Source of the DNA: Hylemonella sp. UBA2468
GTDB taxonomy: Bacteria; Pseudomonadota; Gammaproteobacteria; Burkholderiales; Burkholderiaceae_C
Direction: 5' to 3'
Length of the DNA stretch: 13,230 nucleotides
NCBI GenBank assembly: GCA_002342165.1
Contig: DDPM01000187.1
Coordinates: 9,303 to 22,532, forward strand
Position numbers and translations under genes: made by a program. A model generated the notes under the pieces. The model was not told the origin of the DNA, ran no database searches, and worked only from the letters and a program-made list of their open reading frames with translations. The first letter of the stretch is position 1. Each line of letters begins with the position of its first letter. This document shows positions 7,876 through 13,230 of this stretch, one piece after another.

Positions 7876-9887
7876 TATCGGTTTCGGTTCGTCCGCGCTG
7901 GTTGTGGGCCAGCCTGTTCGCCTTGGTGGCCGCATTGCTGTTGCTCTTGGTGTGGTTGTCAGGTCGCTACGAAGCCAGCCAAGAGCAAGACCGATTGGAG
8001 CGCGATGCTCTGGAGGTGGTGGGCACTTTGCGCAGCGGCCTCATGCGCAACAACCAGACCTTGCAAGCCGCGTTTTCAGTCGCAGGCCGGGCAAGCGATG
8101 AGCATACCGGGGCGTGGGCCCTGAGCGCCGAGCGGTTTTTGCTCGACCATCGCGAAACCGTGCGCATGGAGTGGCGTTCTCCTGAATTCAAAACCGTGTT
8201 ACAGGCCAATTCGCCCTACAAATCGCCGGTGTTCAGCCAGTATTCCCATGACACCTTCTTTAGCGAACTGATACAAACCTGTGCCACTTCCCGTCGCTTG
8301 GGCACGGCCGCGTTTTCACCCAGTTACTTTGTGCCCATGCCCAACGGTATGGGGCTTGAGGTGATGGACGTGTGTTTGCCTGTGATGGGCATAGACGCTC
8401 AGGCCGCTCTAGAGCTTCGGGGCTATGTGCTGGTGAGCTATGCACTGCAAGATGTTTTGGACAACCTGATCCCCAACGATTTGGCGCGCAACCAAGACAT
8501 TTCATTCACCGAGGGCGACGGCACGCGTCTGGCTATGCGGGGTGCTGCCCGTCGTACCCTGCGTAACTTTACGGCGCAACAACTGCTTGATTTGCCGGGT
8601 AACACCTTGGTGGTGCGGCTAGAGAGCTGGCGCGATGCGCCGGGCCTATTCCCGAATGTGCTCACCGCCCTGGTGATGGGATTGTTTGTGGCGTTGATGG
8701 TCATTTTGTGGCTGTTGTCGGTGGACATGCGCCGGCGCCTCAAAGCCGAGCGGGAGTTGGCCGACGCGCTGGCGTTTCGCAAAGCCATGGAAGACTCTTT
8801 GGTCACGGGCCTGCGCGCCCGCGACTTGCAAGGCCGCATCACCTATGTGAATCCGGCGTTTTGTCAAATGGTGGGCTTTAGCGCCAACGAGCTCATGGGC
8901 CAAAGTGTGAACGCACCCTATTGGCCGCCGGAGTTGGCAGATGAATTTATGAAGCGCCAAGCCGTGCGGCTGGCGGGCAATGCACCACCTCGCGAAGGCT
9001 TTGAGTCGGTTTTTATGCGCAAGGACGGTTCCCGTTTTCCGGTGCTCATCATTGAGGCGCCGCTCATCAACGCTCAAGGCGATCAAACCGGCTGGATGAG
9101 CGCGTTTTTGGACATCAGCGAGCAGCGGCGGGTAGAAGAGCTCTCACGCGCCAGCCAAGACCGTTTGCAGGCCACTGCCCGTTTGGCCATGGTGGGCGAA
9201 ATGGCGTCCCTATTGAGCCATGAGCTCAATCAGCCCTTGGCCGCCATTTCCAGCTATGCCACGGGCTCTTTGAACATGATCAAGTCGGGTCTGTCGGGAC
9301 CTGCTGACGTGGAGCAGGCCATGCAGCGTATTGCGCTTCAAGCCGAGCGCGCGGGTAAGGTCATTAAAAGTGTGCACGACTTTGTGCGCCGCCGGGACCA
9401 GGCGCGCGAGCGCACCCAGCCGCAAGCGCTGCTGGACGCGGTGTTGCCGCTCATCAAACTGCAAGCCCGAAAGCTGCACGTGCAAGTCCAGGTGCGTGTG
9501 GCCGAGGGCCTGCCCGAGGTATGGTGCGATCGCACCATGGTGGAGCAAGTGATTTTGAATTTGGCGCGCAACGCCATGCAGGCCATGGACCAGCCCGGCG
9601 TGCGTGACCGGCGTCTGACGCTCAGCGTGCAGCCCATGGCGGCCGATGAGCCTCGTTGCTTGATGTTCTCGGTGGCCGATTGGGGCCCCGGCATTGCGCC
9701 AGACATTGAGCACCAGCTGTTCAAACCGTTTTTCACCACCAAGGCAGAGGGTATGGGCCTTGGCTTGAGCTTGTGCCGCACGGTGGTGGAGCAGCATGGG
9801 GGCACCTTGCAATATGCACCCAACACGCCGCAGGGTACGGTGTTCAGCTTTGGCCTTACCATCAGCGACCATGCAACCTCTGATTGA
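7872..9887 (+). CDS. Membrane sensor histidine kinase with periplasmic sensor domain and PAS domain (FixL/DctB/TtrS-like)
   Basis: A 671-residue two-component sensor kinase. Layout from the TTG start: membrane span about 10-31; periplasmic domain about 34-258, with two cysteines (C137 in QTCATSRR, C168 in MDVCLPV); second span about 260-283; short linker; PAS domain about 298-416 (GRITYVNPAFCQMVGFSANE, then the FMRKDGSRFPV core strand); HisKA with the phospho-accepting H450 in SHELNQPLAAISSYA; and an HATPase domain with N box (ILNLARNAMQAM), G1 (DWGPGI) and G2 (GMGLGLSLC). The ELNQPLAAI H-box is that of the FixL/DctB class. The PAS domain shows no FixL-like haem histidine, so oxygen sensing is not supported; the ligand is probably periplasmic and is unknown. 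The gene is coupled to yhdP upstream and overlaps its cognate regulator downstream. Confidence 0.92.
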   Translation: MISVSVRPRWLWASLFALVAALLLLLVWLSGRYEASQEQDRLERDALEVVGTLRSGLMRNNQTLQAAFSVAGRASDEHTGAWALSAERFLLDHRETVRMEWRSPEFKTVLQANSPYKSPVFSQYSHDTFFSELIQTCATSRRLGTAAFSPSYFVPMPNGMGLEVMDVCLPVMGIDAQAALELRGYVLVSYALQDVLDNLIPNDLARNQDISFTEGDGTRLAMRGAARRTLRNFTAQQLLDLPGNTLVVRLESWRDAPGLFPNVLTALVMGLFVALMVILWLLSVDMRRRLKAERELADALAFRKAMEDSLVTGLRARDLQGRITYVNPAFCQMVGFSANELMGQSVNAPYWPPELADEFMKRQAVRLAGNAPPREGFESVFMRKDGSRFPVLIIEAPLINAQGDQTGWMSAFLDISEQRRVEELSRASQDRLQATARLAMVGEMASLLSHELNQPLAAISSYATGSLNMIKSGLSGPADVEQAMQRIALQAERAGKVIKSVHDFVRRRDQARERTQPQALLDAVLPLIKLQARKLHVQVQVRVAEGLPEVWCDRTMVEQVILNLARNAMQAMDQPGVRDRRLTLSVQPMAADEPRCLMFSVADWGPGIAPDIEHQLFKPFFTTKAEGMGLGLSLCRTVVEQHGGTLQYAPNTPQGTVFSFGLTISDHATSD

Positions 9888-10506
9888 TGCCACCGTGTTT
9901 GTGGTGGACGACGACGCTGAGGTGCGAGACGCCTTGGCTTGGCTGCTGCGTTCACGCAGACTCATCAGTCACGGCTTTGAAAGTGCAGAGTCTTTTTGGA
10001 CCCACGCTTGTTCGGGTGTGTTGCAGATCCAGCCCAGCTGCTTGCTTTTGGATGTGCGCATGCCGGGCATGAGCGGATTGGCCTTGTTTGACCAGTTGGT
10101 GGAAAAGAAGTTGCACCACACCATGCCCGTGATTTTTTTAACTGGCCATGGCGATGTCCCGATGGCGGTGGCGGCGGTCAAGCGCGGTGCCTTTGACTTT
10201 TGTGAAAAACCCTTTTCAGACAACGCCTTGGTGGACCGTGTGGTCGAGGCGCTGCGCGTGTCGCATGAGCAGGTGGCCCACTTGCAGGTGCAGGGCAACC
10301 TGCGGCGGCGCCTGGCCGAGTTGACCGAACGCGAGCTTGAAGTCATGCGTTTGGTGGTGGACGGTTTGCCCAACAAGCGCATTGCCGACCAGCTCGACAT
10401 CAGCGTGCGCACCGTCGAGGTTCACCGTGCCAGGGTATTTGACAAAATGGACGTCAAGTCTGCAGTAGAGCTCTCCAATATGTTGCGCGCTGCAGGGGCG
10501 CCGTAA
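9871..10506 (+). CDS. FixJ-family response regulator with LuxR-type DNA-binding domain
   Basis: A 211-residue cytoplasmic transcription regulator, presumably phosphorylated by the kinase just upstream. The receiver domain (about 6-125) has the acidic pocket D13-D15, phospho-acceptor D61 in LLDVRMPGMSG, T91 in FLTGHGDVPMAV, and K113 in CEKPF. The C-terminal LuxR-type helix-turn-helix (about 148-207) has LTERELEVMRLVVDG and the recognition helix region ISVRTVEVHRARVFDKM. The TGHGDVPMAV and EKPF wording is characteristic of the FixJ/TtrR/DctR branch rather than NarL. The ATG at 9871 gives a normal N-terminus; the frame extends upstream to 9796 only through the kinase gene. It overlaps the kinase stop by 17 nt and has no visible Shine-Dalgarno, so translation is probably coupled. 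Target genes are unknown. Confidence 0.94.
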   Translation: MQPLIDATVFVVDDDAEVRDALAWLLRSRRLISHGFESAESFWTHACSGVLQIQPSCLLLDVRMPGMSGLALFDQLVEKKLHHTMPVIFLTGHGDVPMAVAAVKRGAFDFCEKPFSDNALVDRVVEALRVSHEQVAHLQVQGNLRRRLAELTERELEVMRLVVDGLPNKRIADQLDISVRTVEVHRARVFDKMDVKSAVELSNMLRAAGAP

Positions 10507-10543
10507 GCTTCTAATCCATGGTCGCACCACTGACCCAATGCTT

Positions 10544-10717
10544 TTATGGGCGATTGGACGGGTCCTTGGACTCTGGAGATGGGTTTTCTGATGGATCTTC
10601 TGGTTTGGGCTCCGACGGTTTCAATTCGCCCTTGTGCCGACCTGAAAACATGGTCCACCACACAATACCCAGCAGCAGCACCAGTGCTCCCAAAGCTTCC
10701 AGCAAAATCAAGCTCAT
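10544..10717 (-). CDS. Small single-span membrane protein (57 residues), unknown function
   Basis: I did not name a family. The product starts MSLILLEALGALVLLLGIVW, one hydrophobic span (about residues 3-23), then WTMFSGRHKGELKP and a polar, Pro/Glu/Ser/Lys-rich tail ending KDPSNRP. The positive residues just after the span suggest a cytoplasmic C-terminal tail. Support for a real gene: a Shine-Dalgarno GGAGAAA (plus positions 10724-10730) with its GGAG core 9 bases before the ATG; a hydrophobic-then-charged pattern unlike a random frame; and a position filling what would otherwise be an empty stretch between the regulator and mltA. From memory, short proteins with a WWTMFSGR-K-GEL motif occur in Comamonadaceae as hypothetical proteins, but I cannot confirm this. 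It converges on the response regulator (37-bp gap) and diverges from mltA. The frame continues upstream to 10849, but that part is antisense to mltA. Confidence 0.75.
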   Translation of the reverse strand: MSLILLEALGALVLLLGIVWWTMFSGRHKGELKPSEPKPEDPSENPSPESKDPSNRP

Positions 10718-10723
10718 GACGTA

Positions 10724-10730
10724 TTTCTCC
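10724..10730 (-). promoter_or_regulatory. Ribosome binding site of the small membrane protein gene
   Basis: Read on the minus strand this is GGAGAAA, with the GGAG core nine bases before the ATG at 10717. It fixes the start at 10717 rather than at the longer in-frame ATG at 10849, which has no such signal and would run through the beginning of mltA. Confidence 0.65.
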
Positions 10731-10754
10731 GCTGGGTCCTGTCCAAAGTGGATG

Positions 10755-10776
10755 TCCCTACAAACGATTGTAGGGA
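10755..10776. promoter_or_regulatory. Perfect 9-bp inverted repeat at the mltA start / divergent promoter region
   Basis: TCCCTACAA (10755-10763), a 4-nt spacer acga, and TTGTAGGGA (10768-10776) form a perfect dyad that could be an operator or an RNA hairpin. It lies in the short space between the small minus-strand gene and mltA and touches the probable mltA start codon. On the minus strand it contains TACAAT (10772 to 10767), a good -10 box for the small gene about 50 bases upstream of its ATG, though no convincing -35 is seen. As RNA on the plus strand the right arm (TTGTAGGGA) holds the AGGG next to the mltA start. A dyad of this size is expected by chance at a modest rate in 13 kb, so position is the main argument. 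Confidence 0.45.
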
Positions 10777-11975
10777 TGGTGCTGGGGTTCCCCCTGGTCC
10801 TTACCTTGGTCCTAACTCTGCTCCTGTGCACCGGCTGCACCCCCGGCAACCCGCCCAGCGTGGTGAGCCAAGCGCGGGCACAGCAGGTTCAGCCTTCACA
10901 AGTTCAGGCTCCCCAAGTTCTGGCCTCCATATCCCCGGACACCACAAGCCCCGCCTTCGCATCAGCGCTGCCCGGCGCGCTCGATATGCCCAAAAGCCGC
11001 TGGCTCCCCGTACCCTGGACGGACCTGCCCGGCTGGATGGACGACCCGCTGCACGAGGCGTGGAACGCGTGGGTCAAAAGCTGCGAGCGCCCTCAACCTG
11101 CCTGGGTGGGTTTGTGCAATGAAGTGCGCATGCTCAGCATTGCCTCTCTGCCGCAACAGCGCGACTGGGTGATGCAGCGGTTTCAGCCCTATCGGGTCGA
11201 AAGCCCACAAGGTGCCACAGAGGGCTTGCTGACGAGCTACTTTGAGCCTCAGCTCGAAGCCAGCCGCCAGCCCCAAGGTGAATTTCAAGTGCCGCTGTAC
11301 AGGCCTCCGGCCGACTTGGCGCAGCGGCGGCCGTGGTTCAGCCGTCAAGACATGGACACCCAGCCCGAAGCCCAAAACGCCCTGCGCGGGCGCGAAATTG
11401 CCTACCTCTCCAACCCCATAGATGCGCTGGTGCTGCACATTCAAGGCTCAGGCCGTTTGCGTGTGACCGAACCCGATGGCTCCCAAAAGGTGGTGCGCTT
11501 GGCTTATGCCGCCCACAACGACCACCCCTATCGCAGTGTGGGGCGGTGGCTGCTGGACCAGGGCTTGGTGCGCGACGCGTCGTGGCCGGGCATCAAGCAG
11601 TGGGTGGCGCAAAACCCCCAGCGCACCCAGGAAATGCTCTGGAGTAACCCCAGGGTGGTGTTTTTCAGGGAGGAACCTTTGTCCGAGTTTGACGCCGCCT
11701 TTGGGCCTCGGGGCGCGCAAGGTGTGCCGCTCACGCCTGGGCGCTCTATTGCCGTGGACCCCGGCAGCATTCCTTACGGCACCCCAGTGTGGCTGTCGTC
11801 TGCGGGCCCCAACATCACCCTCAACCGTTTGGTCTTGGCCCAAGATACGGGCGGCGCCATACAAGGGCCGGTGCGCGCCGATTACTTTGCAGGTTGGGGT
11901 GCGGGCGCGGCCGAGCTGGCCGGGCGCATGCGCCAGCCCTTGCGTTTGTGGGTGTTTTGGCCACGCATACAATGA
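10776..11975 (+). CDS. mltA: Membrane-bound lytic murein transglycosylase A (lipoprotein)
   Basis: MltA cleaves the glycan strands of peptidoglycan between MurNAc and GlcNAc, leaving 1,6-anhydro-MurNAc ends, and acts from the inner face of the outer membrane. From the ATG at 10776 it has 399 residues. The N-terminus is a hydrophobic lipoprotein signal ending LLLCTGC, with C21 as the likely lipidated residue (the -3 position is Cys, slightly atypical, and the n-region lacks Lys/Arg). A Gln/Pro/Ser-rich spacer follows to about 66. The MltA domain shows GLLTSYFEPQLEASR (150-164), GREIAYLSNPIDALVLHIQGSG (205-226), and the 3D-type barrel end LAQDTGGAIQGPVRADYF (354-371), which holds the conserved aspartates D357 and D369, candidates for the catalytic acid. 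The start is uncertain: ATG at 10752 would add eight residues but use rare codons and read through the dyad; the frame back to 10518 is antisense to the small membrane gene. Confidence 0.92.
   Translation: MVLGFPLVLTLVLTLLLCTGCTPGNPPSVVSQARAQQVQPSQVQAPQVLASISPDTTSPAFASALPGALDMPKSRWLPVPWTDLPGWMDDPLHEAWNAWVKSCERPQPAWVGLCNEVRMLSIASLPQQRDWVMQRFQPYRVESPQGATEGLLTSYFEPQLEASRQPQGEFQVPLYRPPADLAQRRPWFSRQDMDTQPEAQNALRGREIAYLSNPIDALVLHIQGSGRLRVTEPDGSQKVVRLAYAAHNDHPYRSVGRWLLDQGLVRDASWPGIKQWVAQNPQRTQEMLWSNPRVVFFREEPLSEFDAAFGPRGAQGVPLTPGRSIAVDPGSIPYGTPVWLSSAGPNITLNRLVLAQDTGGAIQGPVRADYFAGWGAGAAELAGRMRQPLRLWVFWPRIQ
11946..11973 (+). promoter_or_regulatory. Probable sigma-70 promoter for yajC-secD
   Basis: TTGTGG (11946-11951) and TACAAT (11968-11973) are separated by 16 bp, a good match to a sigma-70 promoter as commonly seen in Burkholderiales. 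Transcription would begin near 11980, about 35 bases before the yajC start. The promoter lies in the last codons of mltA and its -10 ends at the first base of the mltA TGA stop (11973-11975). Confidence 0.5.
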
Positions 11976-12004
11976 TAGGCTGATTGTTCAGACCTATACC
12001 CTTT

Positions 12005-12017
12005 GGAGTTGTCCGTG
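12005..12017 (+). promoter_or_regulatory. Shine-Dalgarno and GTG start of yajC
   Basis: GGAG at 12005-12008 lies six bases before GTG at 12015-12017. This makes the GTG the start rather than the in-frame TTG at 12003, which would include the Shine-Dalgarno itself. The resulting N-terminus (MFISSAIAQTAPAA) is that typical of YajC. Confidence 0.75.
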
Positions 12018-12347
12018 TTCATTTCTTCTGCTATTGCGCAAACCGCCCCTGCAGCTGCCTCTGGTGGCGACATGCAGTCCTCCCTGATGAGCATGCTGCC
12101 TTTGCTGCTGATGTTTGTGGTGCTGTACTTTGTGATGATCCGGCCCCAAATGAAAAAGCAAAAAGAACACCGCGCCATGCTGGATGCCTTGGCCAAGGGT
12201 GACGAAATTGTCACCGCTGGTGGCTTGGTGGGCCGCGTCAGCGCCATGGGCGACAGCTATCTGAGCGTTGAGCTTGCCGAGGGCACGGTGGTGCAGTTGC
12301 AGCGCCAAGCTGTGACCCAAGTGTTGCCCAAAGGCACACTCAAATAA
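12015..12347 (+). CDS. yajC: Preprotein translocase subunit YajC
   Basis: A 110-residue inner-membrane accessory subunit of the Sec translocon that associates with SecDF. It has a short N-terminal stretch MFISSAIAQTAPAAASGGD, one membrane span about 24-43 (MSMLPLLLMFVVLYFVMIRP), the family signature FVMIRPQMKKQKEH at the membrane exit, and a small cytoplasmic domain with LAKGDEIVTAGGLVGRV (59-75), followed by a beta-rich tail ending VLPKGTLK. The length is typical. The GTG start is fixed by a GGAG six bases upstream. It is followed 47 bp later by secD, the classical gene order, while mltA precedes it. Confidence 0.96.
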   Translation: MFISSAIAQTAPAAASGGDMQSSLMSMLPLLLMFVVLYFVMIRPQMKKQKEHRAMLDALAKGDEIVTAGGLVGRVSAMGDSYLSVELAEGTVVQLQRQAVTQVLPKGTLK

Positions 12348-12391
12348 ATCACCCCTGATTCAGCCCTGAGCTGGCCCTCTTATAAGGTGAT
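12348..12391 (+). promoter_or_regulatory. Possible weak leader structure covering the secD ribosome binding site
   Basis: The yajC-secD spacer contains ATCACC (12348-12353) and its exact reverse complement GGTGAT (12386-12391), the latter overlapping the secD Shine-Dalgarno AAGGTGA (12384-12390). Inside the loop a second small stem CAGC/GCTG (12361-12364 and 12370-12373) could form. Together they would make a nested structure that hides the ribosome binding site. A 6-bp match over this distance can easily arise by chance, so this is only a possibility. Confidence 0.2.
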
Positions 12392-12394
12392 TGC

Positions 12395-13230
12395 ATGAAC
12401 CGTTACCCGGTTTGGAAATACGCGACCCTGCTGGTGGCGTTACTCATAGGGGCGATCTACACCCTGCCCAATTTTTTTGGGGAAGCGCCTGCGGTTCAGG
12501 TGTCCGCTGCCAAAGCCACCGTCAAGGTGGACACCGGTGTCTTGGCGCGGGTGGAAGAAGCCCTGCAGCGCGACGGACTGGCCGCAGACGCCATCAGCCT
12601 GGAAGGCGGCTCCATCAAGGCGCGCTTTGACAATACCGAGGTCCAGCTTAAAGCCAAAGACGCCCTCCAAAAAGCCTTGGTGCCCAACCCAGAGGAGCCT
12701 GGCTTTGTGGTGGCGCTTAATTTGCTGCCCCGCTCCCCCGCCTGGTTGGCAGCCCTGAACGCTGCGCCCATGTATTTGGGGCTGGACTTGCGCGGCGGCG
12801 TGCACTTTATGTTGCAGGTGGACATGGCCGCTGTGCTGACCAAAAAAGCCGAATCCCTCACGGGCGATTTGCGAACCACCTTGCGTGAGAAAAACATCCG
12901 TCACGGCGGCATCAGCCGCCAAGGCAACACGGTGGAAATGCGCTTGCGCGATGCCGCCACCCTAGAGGCCGCCCGCCGCTTGGTAAGCGAACAATTTGTA
13001 GATTTGCAAACCACTGATGTGGCTGATGGTGCCGAGTTCAAGCTGGTGGCCACCCTCAAGCCGCAAGCCGCGCGCTTGGTGCAAGAGCAGGCGCTCAAGC
13101 AAAACATCACCACCCTGCACAACCGCATCAACGAACTGGGTGTGGCCGAGCCGGTGATTCAGCAGCAGGGTTTGGACCGCATTGTGGTGCAGCTGCCCGG
13201 TGTGCAAGACACCGCCAAAGCCAAAGACAT
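12395..13230 (+). CDS. secD: Protein translocase subunit SecD, N-terminal part (runs off the right edge)
   Basis: SecD with SecF uses the proton motive force to pull exported proteins through the Sec channel on the periplasmic side. The frame opens at ATG 12395, four bases after AAGGTGA (12384-12390), and stays open to the edge: 278 residues, somewhat under half of the usual length of about 620. The visible part has the start MNRYPVWKYATLLVALLIGA with the first membrane span (about 7-24), the conserved YTLPNFFGE just after it, the GLDLRGGVHFML signature at 129-140, and the periplasmic NRINELGVAEPVIQQQG block with RIVVQLPGVQD (about 243-271). No frameshift is seen. It is in the same orientation as yajC and presumably co-transcribed with it; secF would be expected next. 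Confidence 0.96.
   Translation, partial: MNRYPVWKYATLLVALLIGAIYTLPNFFGEAPAVQVSAAKATVKVDTGVLARVEEALQRDGLAADAISLEGGSIKARFDNTEVQLKAKDALQKALVPNPEEPGFVVALNLLPRSPAWLAALNAAPMYLGLDLRGGVHFMLQVDMAAVLTKKAESLTGDLRTTLREKNIRHGGISRQGNTVEMRLRDAATLEAARRLVSEQFVDLQTTDVADGAEFKLVATLKPQAARLVQEQALKQNITTLHNRINELGVAEPVIQQQGLDRIVVQLPGVQDTAKAKD

Noticed and set aside
9210..9965. A 251-residue minus-strand open frame
   Set aside because: Antisense to the kinase HisKA/HATPase region and the start of the regulator; composition is that of a shadow frame.
10507..10543. Short palindrome TGGTCGCACCA in the gap between the regulator and the small gene as a terminator
   Set aside because: Only a 4-bp stem with a 3-nt loop and no T-tract on either strand.
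10518..10775. Longer N-terminus for mltA
   Set aside because: It would place about 86 residues before a lipoprotein signal and runs antisense to the small membrane protein gene, which has its own ribosome binding site.

Overview
The window reads as an ordinary chromosomal segment of a Betaproteobacterium, most likely Burkholderiales and close to Comamonadaceae (Limnohabitans/Rhodoferax type). The evidence is the moderately high G+C, the protein signatures, and the stand-alone RfaE2, GlnE, YhdP and YajC-SecD genes in their beta-proteobacterial forms. The organism is inferred from family resemblance only. There is no IS element, phage gene, CRISPR array, tRNA or rRNA, and coding density is very high, with no gene-free stretch longer than about 65 bp.

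Left part (1-3652). A minus-strand gene runs off the left edge; only its N-terminal 112 residues are present, and it is possibly an HD-GYP type phosphohydrolase. Divergent from it is rfaE2, for ADP-heptose synthesis in the LPS core pathway. rfaE2 converges on and overlaps by 17 nt the long minus-strand glnE (glutamine synthetase adenylyltransferase/deadenylylase).

Middle (3658-10506). Divergent from glnE is a plus-strand run of three tightly packed genes. The first is the large AsmA-like envelope protein yhdP. The second is a membrane histidine kinase with a periplasmic sensor domain and a cytoplasmic PAS domain. The third is a FixJ/LuxR-type response regulator. The kinase most likely starts at a TTG that overlaps the yhdP stop (TTGA) behind a good Shine-Dalgarno, and the regulator starts 17 nt before the kinase stop. 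This arrangement suggests co-transcription and translational coupling of a signalling pair of unknown ligand with an outer-membrane lipid-homeostasis gene.

Right part (10507-13230). A small minus-strand gene for a 57-residue single-span membrane protein lies between the regulator and a divergent mltA (lytic transglycosylase lipoprotein). A perfect 9-bp dyad sits in the short space between these two genes, at the likely start of mltA. mltA is followed by yajC and the first 278 codons of secD, the accessory components of the Sec translocon. A plausible yajC promoter overlaps the end of mltA.

The theme is cell-envelope upkeep (LPS core sugar, lipid transport to the outer membrane, peptidoglycan turnover, protein export) plus nitrogen control. 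I see no clear novel defence or mobile system. The most unusual items are the yhdP-coupled two-component pair, the small membrane protein gene, and the dyad at the mltA start.
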